The position numbers were made by a program, and so were the translations under genes. From contig NC_079487.1 in the NCBI RefSeq assembly GCF_020520425.1, forward strand, positions 66,146,398-66,210,397: 64,000 bases of DNA, given 5' to 3'. Position 1 is the first letter of the stretch; each line of letters begins with the position of its first letter. The notes beneath the pieces are model-generated. The model did not search any database. It worked only from the letters and a program-made list of their open reading frames with translations, and had not been told where the DNA came from. This document shows, in pieces, positions 54,821 through 64,000 of the stretch. The stretch comes from Spinacia oleracea (taxonomy: Eukaryota; Streptophyta; Magnoliopsida; Caryophyllales; Amaranthaceae).

Positions 54821-56618
54821 TGTGGTTATGAACAATATAAGTCATGTGAAAAAACCATAAAGTCAGGAATCCAAATTAATTGCCACATAATCAATTATCA
54901 TAATTTAGTATACATACTATGTGATACGTGCCTTCCCTAGCTGCGCTCCCGAACCGAACAAGAACAAGTATAGGGCTCCAAATGTCGCCCCTCCGTAGAT
55001 AGTCCATAGCACGTTCGGGTCCGCCTTAGGCTCAACTAACTAGGATATAATCTAAGGTTTTATGTGCACTCGGGAACTCACAGTAAAGTCATGCTTGGAT
55101 TGGGTGTAATGGATTATGGGGGTAATAAAAGTCAAACCACCTTAATAAAAGCACAATGAAGTTGAATTGAGGTGGTTGCAAGGAGGATGGTGTGGCGGTA
55201 TTGTGATGATAAGTTGTGGTAGTGGTGGTGTTGTGAGTAGAAGGCAGGAAGGGGGAAGTTATTACCCCCAAAATGAGGGTAATAATTACCCTAGTGGGAT
55301 GGTGGGTAACTATTCCTCCCATAATGAGGGTATTTGTTCCCCCTTTCCTTTTATTTTGTTGCCAATACTAGCTTGTTCTCTTTGCCACCACATCATCCCC
55401 TCATCATCACCTTCAATTTTTTTTAGTTCGACTTTTATTAACCCCTTAATGCATTACCCTCAATCCAAGCATGCCCTAAGTGATAGCAAATATTAAACTC
55501 GGTTGAATTCAATGTGTACTAAACTTATAAATTTGTGATCATCAATCACATATTTATAGGGGGGAATATAGAATTCTTTTCCTACTAGGATTAGATTTAA
55601 CTAAACCCATTAGGATTCTAGTTAAACATAACCACTTAGTATTCTAGGAATAATCAAACACTAATTAAGTATTAGATTTATCCTAGAATTCTAATTAACG
55701 TAGGATTAGAAAAACGCTAGCTTGAGGCCCAAGCTACTTGCCGTGAAAGTAGACTTGGCGCCCAAGCCTACTTGTCGGACAAGCAAGCAAGGCATGCGGG
55801 TTGGGCTTCGCTACAACAAGCGTAGCTTGAAGCCCACGCTGCTGCTCGTTGCTTGCCGCCCACACAATGGCTCGCAGGCCCATTGATGTTGCTCGCGCTC
55901 ACATGCCTGCTGGGCGTTGGGCCTGGCGCTTGCGTTGGGCCTTGCGTCTTGCGGGCCTACTCGTCCAGAAGCCGCTCATCGTGCTTCCGATTCGTTTTCC
56001 GATTCCGGAATTTATTTATGATTCGAACTATATTCTCGTTTCCGATAATATTTCCGACTCGGAGAATATTTTCCGATTCAGACAATATTTCTGATTCCGG
56101 TAATATTTCAATTTCCGGTAATATTTCCGATTCCGGCAATATTTCCGATTCCGGCAATATTTCTATTTTCATTAATATTTTTCGAAACGAACTATATTTC
56201 CATTTCTGGAAATATCTTCAACTGCGATAATATTCATATTTCCGTCATGAACCATATTTTCGTTTCCGGTAATATCTTCAATTCCGGCAAATATTCATTC
56301 TTTGCCTTTTAATGATTTCAGATCCCACTGGAACCGAGATAAATCACTTTCCGAATGTCCATAAATAGAGTATTTACTAAATATTATATGCACCTAAATA
56401 CTTGATCCGTTCACGTACTAGTTGTGTAACCGTACAGGTTCAGTCAAGAGTACGTTGTGGATTAATATTATTAAATTACACTTGAACTGAAGCGACCTCT
56501 AGCTAGGCATTCAGATCAATTGATCTCACTGAATTATTAACTTGCTAATTAATACTGAACCGCGTTTATTAGACTTAGCATTAAATTCAAACTTGGACCA
56601 AGGGCATTATTTCCTTCA
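54821..56618 (-). repeat. 3' LTR of copia element C, with MITE
   Basis: It has the same family ends as elsewhere, though the start has lost two bases (TGTGGTTATGA). It ends ATTTCCTTCA before a polypurine tract at 56619. The length of 1798 bp is explained by the 390-bp MITE at 55087. The U3 18-bp repeats are at about 55985-56300. Confidence 0.83.
55087..55476. mobile_element. Tourist-like MITE (PIF/Harbinger type), 390 bp
   Basis: The inverted ends share CATGCTTGGATTG and pair imperfectly for about 50 bp, with TAA on both sides (55084-55086 and 55477-55479). A 3-bp TAA target and GGGC-type ends indicate Tourist. The ends carry repeated GGTAAT/ATTACC boxes. Confidence 0.83.
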
Positions 56619-57479
56619 GTCTCTCACATTGTCTTTATGGACAAGTGTACACTTCCTAATTCCTTTGTCGCTTCATGCCTGCTCATGAACATAAGGTAAG
56701 AGAACTCATCCTTATTATGTCCAGAGGTATTTCTCGGTGTCAGAGTTCAACTGATCAAATAAAAGATAACCATAGCCTACGATTCATCTTAGCCCGACCA
56801 TGCATTTTATAGTTTCTAGCTCTCCGAGTGGCCTTGTACAACTTTCGGCATCTCATCCCGATTTATGGAAAGACAATCCCAATCATGCGATCTTGAGGTT
56901 AGACTTCGTTTGATAGGTGATTACCTAAGCGCTTCCGTTATGGTCTCCTTTACGGTGCGACACTTGACAATGTTAAAGTAACCGTTCTCAAACAAGTAAT
57001 CTCAAATCACTCAGGTATTGAGGATTAGTGTCTAATAGTTTTAATGAAATTTACTTATGACAGATTTTCATCTCTTACAGTAAAGTTTCATAGGTCTGTC
57101 CGATGCTAGTCTTCTCAAAGTAAGTATCTATTCAAATGATTGCGACATTGCCATGTCCACATAGTTCAAGAAACATAACTACTAGTCATCTTGCATTCTA
57201 GTCGTCTATTGTTTTCTATGCGTCCACCTTTATAGAAAAAATTCCGACCAGAGACCATTTTTAACTTTTGACATTCAAGTTCTCTCGATTGACATTTCTT
57301 AGTCACCTGACTGGTCCTGACAGTCTATCTTGAATATTTGTCAAATTGAAAGGACTCATTATTTAATAAAGAACAAAATTAAATGGAAAAATGAAATTAA
57401 TCCCATTTCTATGAATGATTAACCAAAAATGTTTTACAAAGTATTAAACTCTAAAACTTTATAAGATTTAATAAGGACA

Positions 57480-58130
57480 TTAAAGCCATTCACCAACATG
57501 CTTAATTCCCATAGCTGCATTGTGCGAGTTGTGCTTTGCTTGCGGCAGAGGTTTAGTTAATGGATCTGAGATGTTGTCTTCAGTTTCAATCTTGCTTACT
57601 TCGACTTCTTTTCTCTCCACGAATTCTTGTAGAAGGTGAAATCTATGAAGTGCATGTTTGACTCTCTGGTGGTGTCTAGGCTCCTTTTCCTGTGCAATTG
57701 CTCCGTTATTGTCACAATATAGAGCTATTGGTCCTTTAATGGAGGGGACTACACCAAGTTCACCAATGAACTTCCTTAGCCAAATATCTTCCTTTGCTGC
57801 TTCATGTGAAGCAATATACTCCGCTTCGGTTGTAGAATCCGCAATGGTGCTTTGCTTAGCACTTTTCCAGCTAACTGCACCTCCGTTGAGGCAGAAGACA
57901 AACCCAGAATGTGATATGAAATCATCTTTATCGGTTTGGAAACTTGCGATCGTATAGCCTTTAACAATTAATTCATCATCTCCACCATAGACCAGGAAAT
58001 CATCTTTGTGCCTTTTGAGGTACTTCAGAATATTCTTGGCAGCAGTCCAATGTGCCTCTCCTGGGTCTGACTGGTATCTACTCGTAGCACTGAGTTCGTA
58101 CGAAATATCCGGGCGTGTACATATCATAGC
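57480..58130 (-). pseudogene. Element C RNase H and end of reverse transcriptase
   Basis: The frame reads AMICTRPDISY, YTIASFQTD, SWKSAKQST, STTEAEYIASHE and LYCDNNGAIAQ. The first RNase H aspartate (YTDASF in element A) is replaced, giving YTIASF. The upstream part is cut by the solo LTR; the first codons of the open frame beyond 58130 belong to that LTR. Confidence 0.83.
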
Positions 58131-59590
58131 TGTAGACACCTACTTTTGTCCCCATTCCCGAAAGGGAAAGGTTCGATGATGAAAGCATAAATCTCCACTT
58201 GACAACGCATCTCCAATAAAATAAACGAATCTCAATTCCCCTTTTCATTTCACCCGAAACCTGCTATTTATGGAAACCTGCTAAAAATAGTAACTGCCGT
58301 AATGGGCAGCTGTTAAAAGTGGCAAGTCATAAAAGATAGAAACCTGTCAGAATTAGGTGTTGCACTCCAACGTAAATCCTAAACGAGATAGAAAACTGCG
58401 AGAATCCTATTCCTAATATGATTCGGAAATAAGAGTTACGTATTAATTAAAATCCTAACGAGCCTAGAGTTCGTAATGGGCCCAGACGCATTCCGTCATA
58501 AAATTGATACGCACTAAAAGACTCGATTAAATCTCAAACTCTACGGATTTCAGGAATCCGAATCTGACTAAAGAAAACAGCCCAGACCCTATTTTCAACG
58601 CCTGGCTCTGGGCGCCGAAATCTTCGGCGTCCAGGCCTGGGCGCTGAAAATACCTGGGTACGTGTTTTTTCCTAATTCTTTGTGGATTAGGACTCTGCAA
58701 TTCTATCTTTCCACGAACTCTTCCCTATAAATAGACCCCTAAATTCGACGTGAAAGGAACACACACAACACAATTATATTTTGAGTATTGACTCCAACCC
58801 TTAGCCTAAGCCTCACGCTGCGAAACTGTTCACGCGTTCTGTCGCAATCGATCCATAAATCGAACAGAACGTATCCTGTCCCATAATTGAGATTCGTTAA
58901 ATAAAAAGGAGAAATAGCAAAGTCAAAGTGGTTAGTTTTCTGAGAACCGTGACGCACCTCTCAAGGGTGTGTCGTAATGTGTCCCTTTTCGATGATTTAA
59001 CTTCTTTCCTCGCCCTTTTTATGAACTGTTAAACTAACCAAATCTGATTGTTCTATCACGCCTAACAAATATAATATTTTTGGGAAATCGGATTATCATG
59101 CTAGGTCCCTTAATGCTATTTAAATCAGATAATCACGATCGAATTAGTATTATATGTTGCATATTGCTAAAATCAACTCAGATTAGTTTAATAGTTAACG
59201 CATGTCCCTTCAATTATTTATGCTGAGCTAGTAAGAATATCCTGCCTCTGGAGTTATCGACGAGCGAAGTACTCCTCTCGGTAGTTACAGTCCCCCGAAC
59301 CCTCAATCTCTACCTTGCGGGTGTATGTTGAGAGATCCCCACACCAGGGATCACAAGGGAACCTACGGCCGTCGTGGTCAAACATAATTGCACTCCCTTT
59401 ATGTCACGATAACCGAGTTTTGTCAGTTTTTCTCATTGTCGTTAAAAACTGAATGGCGACTCCTATATTACTAGTCAATTGGGTGTAAACTCACAGGAAA
59501 TCCAATTACACTTGATTGAATAAAAAGAATCGTCACACCCACGAGGGACGAGGTCACGCATTAGCCTCGTGCTTTTTCGACCCCCTCACA
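58131..59590 (+). mobile_element. Gypsy-type solo LTR with perfect TSD inside element C
   Basis: It begins TGTAGACACCTACTTTTG and ends CGACCCCCTCACA. ATAGC stands on both sides (58126-58130 and 59591-59595). A TATAAATAG box at 58726-58734 on the plus strand gives its direction. It is 1460 bp with no internal genes. It inserted after element C was already in place. Confidence 0.9.
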
Positions 59591-60405
59591 ATAGCATACA
59601 TTATTGAACCAATTAGTGATGCATACGGAATCTTACTCATTCGTCTTCGCTCATCTGGTGTCTTTGAACACTAAGTCTTGATAAGCGTCATTTCATGAGA
59701 CATGGGTAGGTAGACTCTCTTCAAGTCAGCCATCTTGAACCTGCCAAGCACCTTATTGATGTAAGTGCTCTGACCAAGTCCAATCATCTTCTTGGATCTA
59801 TCTATGTTGATGTTGATGCCTAATATGTTTTGTTCTTCTCTTAGATCCTTCATCGAAAAACATTTCCCAAGCCAAATCTTTACAGAGTTCAACATAGGAA
59901 TGTCATTTCCGATAAGTAATATGTCATTGACATACAATACTAGGAAAGAAAATTTTCTCCCACTAACCTTCTTGTATAAACACAAGATTTATCTGCCCTT
60001 CTTGACGAAACCAAAGTCACTGACTGCTTCATCAAAACGTATATTCCAGCTCCTCGATGCTTGCTTTAATCCATAAATGGATTTCTTAATCTTGCATACC
60101 TTTTTAGCATTCTTTGGATCCTTAAAACCCTCAGGATGTGTCATAAACACAGTTTCTATTAAAACTCCATTTAAGAAAGAGGTTTTGACATCCATTTTCC
60201 ATATTTCATAATCGTAATATGCAACGATTGCTAACATTATCCGAATAGACTTAAGCATTGCAACTGGTGAAAAGGTTTCATCGTAATCCACACTGTGGAC
60301 TTGCCTGTATCCTTTTGCAACCAATCTAGCTTTGAAAACTTCCAGTTTTCCGTCCTTGTCCTTTTTCAACATGAAAACCCATTTGAGAAATCGACCAAAT
60401 CGCAA
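59591..60405 (-). pseudogene. Element C reverse transcriptase
   Basis: It carries WVFMLKKDKDG, ARLVAKGYRQ, ETFSPVAMLKS and MDVKTSFLNG. The catalytic motif reads YVND in place of YVDD, which loses a required aspartate. A frameshift lies at about 59987 and stops lie at both ends. Confidence 0.83.
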
Positions 60406-61186
60406 ACTTGGTTTTCGGACAGGGAGTCTAATTCAGATTGTATGGCTTCTAGCCATTGCTTGGAGCTAGGGCTCGTCATAGCTTGTTTGTAAGTCGCAGG
60501 CTCATCACTTTCCAGCAATAGAATTTCAGGCTCTCATTCATCAAAATACGTACATATCTTTCTGGTTGAGACCTATACATTTGCGATCTATGCGGGGTTA
60601 CATTCCTAGTTGGTTCTTGATTCTCACCAGGTACTTCTAAAGATCTCTGAGTTTCAACCTAAATGTCATCTTGATCATTCTCTAGAGTTTGTCGTTCGAC
60701 TCGAAGTTCTTCGAGGTCTACTTTACTCCCACTTATCATTTTGGAAATGTGTTGTCTTTCCAAATAGTTACCATCTCGAGCAACAAACACCTTGTTTTCA
60801 AATGTATTGTAGAAGAATACCCCTTTGTTTCCTTTAGGTAGCCAACAAGGATACATTTGTCAGATTTTGGTTGAAGTTTGTGTGAAATTAATCGTTTGAC
60901 GTATACTGCACAACCCCAAATCTTAGAAAAGACACATTTGGAGGCTTTCCAAACCATAACTCATATGGAGTCTTTTCAACAGCTTTAGGTAGAGCTCTAT
61001 TTAGTGTGAGTGCAACTATGTTTAGTGCATGTCCCCAAAATTCTATTGGAAGTTCGGCCTGACCCATCATTGATCTAACCATGTCTAGCAAGGTCCTATT
61101 CCTCCGTTCCGACACACCATTCCATTGTGGTGTTCCAGGAGGAGTTAGTTCTGACAAGATTCCATAATCTTTCAGATGGTCATCAA
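60406..61186 (-). pseudogene. Element C integrase C-terminal half and linker
   Basis: Broken frames carry TPPGTPQWNGVSERRNRTLL with the last catalytic glutamate, ELPIEFWGHALN, ELWFGKPPN and the linker before reverse transcriptase. It shows that two stops in element A replace a GGA-type and a TGG codon here. Confidence 0.78.
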
Positions 61187-61372
61187 GGCGGATCTGAACG
61201 TGTTGGTGGACGATTGTAGAGGAACTACACTTGGAGTTCTCGATCATGTCCGTGAGGCTAATGGAAGTACACGATACGAATGTATGTTACATTTAATCCA
61301 TACTTTTGCATATGATCTTGGTTATGATGAATGTTTTCGTATTGTTAATTGGATTAGCATTAATTCCTAACA
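61187..61372 (+). repeat. 3' end of a related copia LTR, plus orientation
   Basis: GGCGGATCTGAACGTGTTGG and the following CTACACTTGGAGTTCT parallel the family LTR at 17333-17385, and the segment ends ATTCCTAACA. It is a different subfamily, fused directly to the integrase of element C. The next bases are not a primer-binding site. Confidence 0.65.
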
Positions 61373-61530
61373 ACTACACATTACGAAATAGTTAGTATGT
61401 AAATTAGTGATAAAGTCAAAGATACTTATGAGTATATATGCTATAATTTTATTATCTATAATTAGGATTTTGACATTATTCTACATACTTATAATAGAGA
61501 TTATGTTTTATAAATATATTATTTTAATCG
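61373..61530. other. AT-rich filler, nothing recognised
   Basis: No frame or repeat that I can name. Confidence 0.5.
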
Positions 61531-62584
61531 AATTTTTCATGAAATACCCCCGAGTTCTGGCATAATTCACCAAATGTCCATCGACTTTCAGAAATTCATA
61601 AAATACCCTTATTTCAAAACTTAATACACGAAATACCCTTTTGACGTCTTCAACCCTAATTGAGCCAATTAACCCACCCATTAACCCATTTTCCCCATAA
61701 TTACTTTTTCTTTTCTCTCACCCCCTTCCTTCTTCTCTTCCCTCCATGGAAGTTACCTTGCTTCTACTCTGTCGTTCGTCTTCTTCGAACCTGTATCCCA
61801 TAAACGACCAAATCACCTCCTCTAAAATCCCATAAACTACCAAATCGTCGAAATTTGATTTTCCCCTTACTCCCTCTTCCCTTCTCTCCTTCTCCCTATT
61901 CTTTTGCATCCCCTCCTCTCTGCAAATTTCTGCAAACCAACGGGTTAGAGAATCGGATTGCGAGTGCGGGCGGATGAGTGCATTGACTTTCTCATCCCAT
62001 GACTCATAACTCTCTAAAGCAAGTTCCTCGCTTAACTCTCATGAGTTGTGATGTTCTACGATGGCAACATGAGTGATATCCACAACAACTTAATTGATCA
62101 ACAATCACCATGAGAATTGTTTCAAGTAATTTGTGCAAACAAATTAGCAATTCAAACTGAACAAGGTCTTTGCTGACGAAATGGACGAATCAAATTGAAA
62201 TTTTCGGCGGCGGAAGAAATGGGTTTGAATTGAAAAAATCATAGAAAAATGCTTGAATTGAAAAAAATAACTACAACTCAAACATAAATTCAGAGAAATA
62301 TGGAACAAATTAAGAGAAAATTGAAGAGATTCAGAGAAAAACGAAGAACAACCTTAGAAAAATTGATCGAGTAAATAATCAAAAAAGTCAGAGCAACGAT
62401 CTGATGAACGCGAAATTCAGAGAAAATGGAGTCAGAGAAAAACAATCAGAAATTAAGCTGAATCTGGTCTGAGTATCTAGACCTCATTACTCTCCTTGAT
62501 TTTGCCTTCAATTTGATTTTTGTATTTTAATAAAATCATTAATTAATTCATGAATGTGAGTTGCTTGATTTTTGGGGGGTATTT
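61531..62584. mobile_element. Candidate Mutator-like non-autonomous element
   Basis: The left edge TTTTTCATGAAATACCCCCG and the internal AAATACCC boxes spaced over about 100 bp resemble long terminal repeats of plant Mutator-like elements. The right edge GATTTTTGGGGGGTATTT is the inverse type but is cut by a copia LTR. The middle (about 61740-62480) is non-coding on inspection and may be captured host sequence. Confidence 0.42.
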
Positions 62585-63882
62585 TGTTAGGTTATGATAC
62601 ATATGAACAACATAAATCATGCGGAAAAACCTTAATGTCAGGAATCAAATTAATTGCATATAATCAAATAATTAGTCTAGGATGCATACACTTTTTAGCG
62701 TGCCCTCCCTAGCTGCGCCCGAACCGAACAAGAACAAGTCTTTAGGACTCCAAGTGTCGTCCCTTCGTAGAAAGTCCACAGCACGTCTGGATCCGCCTTA
62801 AGATTGACCACCTAGAATCGCCCTTAAGGTACTAGGAATTTTCGGCTAATATGGGCAACAATATGACTTAATTTTACTCTCAAAAATGTCACTTTGAATA
62901 CTTGAAACTTATCCTTAAATTGTGAACCTAGGCCACATATTTATAGGGGTATGGAAAGGGAATTGGAATCCTATTAGGATACTAATTAGCTTAATTAGAA
63001 TTTTATTAAAACTCTTTTTAACTAATTCTATCTATTAGGATTAGGAATTAATCATTGAACGAATCCCATTAGATTTAGGATTTGTATCGAACACAAACAC
63101 ACACGAGCCACGCCCTTGCGGGTGCTCAGCCCGCGCAAGCCTTGCGGCCCACGCTGCTTCGCAGCCCACGCGAGCACAGCTCGCTGCACCATTGCGCACG
63201 CGCCTTGGCCTGCTGGGCCTGGCCTTGCGCTGGGCCTGGCGTGGCCTTGGCTGCGTTGTGTTAGCGCGCTTGGCTTGCTGTACGCGGGCCTGGCTTCGTG
63301 TTGGGCCTTCTTCTAGCAAGTCTCGTCCGATGCTAATTCGTAGGACGCGCTTCCGATTAATTTCCCGATTCCGGAATTTATTTCCGATACGAACAATATT
63401 TAATATTTCCGATTCCGGAATTAATTTCAGTTTCGAACAAATATTTAATATTTCCGTTTCCGGAATTATTTCCCGATTCCAATAATATTTCCGATTCCGA
63501 CAATATTTCCGTTTCCGACAATATTTCAGATTCCGGCAATATTTCCATTTCCGATAATATTTTCCGATGCGTACCATGTCTCCGTTTCCGACAACATCTA
63601 CGACTTGGATAATATTTATATTTCCGATACGATCCATATTTCCGTTTGCGGCAATATCATCGTTTCCGGAGTTTTCATTGTTTGCCTTTGACGATCTCAG
63701 CTCCCACTGAAACCAAGATCTGTCGATTCCGAATATCCATAGATGGAGTATTTAATGCCATTAAATACTTGATCCGTTTACGTACTATTTGTGTGACCCT
63801 ACGGGTTCAGTCAAGAGTAAGCTGTGGAGTAATATCATTAATTCCATTTGAACTGAAGCGGCCTCTAGGTAGGCATTCAGCT
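62585..63882 (-). repeat. Copia LTR, interrupted near its U3 start
   Basis: It starts TGTTAGGTTATGATACATAT after TATTT and runs through TATA and the 18-bp repeats to GGCATTCAGCT, where the last roughly 120 bp of the family LTR are missing. No primer-binding site lies on the left, so this is the outer edge of a 3' LTR or of a solo LTR. Confidence 0.85.
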
Positions 63883-64000
63883 TGTTAGGTTATGATACAT
63901 ATGACAAAACATAAATCATGCGGAAAAACCTTAATGCCAGAAAACATATTATTTACACATAATCATTTAGCATAATTTAGGAGCATACACTTTGTAGCGT
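63883..64000 (-). repeat. Second copia LTR, start only, inserted in the first
   Basis: A new TGTTAGGTTATGATACATAT starts inside the previous LTR and leaves the window. The five bases before it are CAGCT. Confidence 0.82.

Larger units (their letters stand above)
54821..61186 (-). mobile_element. Copia element C, truncated and nested
   Basis: This is a diverged relative of elements A and B: 3' LTR, 3' untranslated block (56619-57479), RNase H, reverse transcriptase and the C-terminal half of integrase. It stops at 61186 against another LTR end. Gag, protease and the 5' LTR are absent. A solo LTR at 58131-59590 splits the reverse transcriptase. Confidence 0.83.

Noticed and set aside
1..64000. 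CRISPR arrays, prophage, bacterial operons, viral genes, tRNA or rRNA genes
   Set aside because: No spacer-repeat layout, no operon-type gene packing, no tRNA cloverleaf and no rRNA core sequence were seen. The periodic arrays are tandem units within LTRs and have no unique spacers.

Overview
The window reads as a gene-poor, transposon-rich stretch of a eudicot plant nuclear genome. Two spliced plant genes with GT-AG introns sit among plant-type Ty1-copia LTR retrotransposons primed by initiator-Met tRNA, gypsy-type solo LTRs, Stowaway, Tourist and hAT MITEs, a Helitron terminus and a SINE tail. Nothing in the sequence fixes the genus. There is no bacterial, organellar or viral gene block, no rRNA or tRNA gene, and no CRISPR array.

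Host genes. (1) 19518-35929 (+) is an eight-exon gene whose exons join in frame to 678 codons. It matches the NIGHT LIGHT-INDUCIBLE AND CLOCK-REGULATED family, closest to LNK2, a clock co-activator. Its introns hold three Stowaway-type MITEs, a 0.8 kb hAT-type element, two local tandem duplications and a possible LINE remnant. (2) 44777-49715 (-) is a four-exon gene of 219 codons for an RPB5-family subunit of the NRPE5 type, which serves RNA polymerase V in RNA-directed DNA methylation. Its introns hold a MITE with perfect 26-bp arms and a hAT-type MITE. The two genes converge, 8.8 kb apart, and a full-length copia element (37125-42603) lies between them.

Repeat blocks. 1-15342 is a tandem array of one copia family (LTR about 1.37 kb, sense on the minus strand): LTR end, element A, LTR, truncated element B, LTR, 3' fragment of a further copy. 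15343-16002 holds two LTR remnants of other families. 16202-17544 is an inverted solo LTR of the same copia family with a perfect 5-bp target duplication. 52804-54820 is a gypsy-type solo LTR carrying a phased array of a palindromic 12-mer split by a hAT MITE. 54821-61186 is a third copia relative (element C), with a Tourist MITE in its LTR and a gypsy-type solo LTR in its reverse transcriptase. 61187-64000 holds a further LTR end, a Mutator-like candidate and two nested copia LTRs that run out of the window.

All retroelement reading frames seen are broken by stops, frameshifts or deletions. The two host genes are intact as modelled from frame and splice-site consistency. No cDNA or database comparison was available, so family names rest on recognised motifs.
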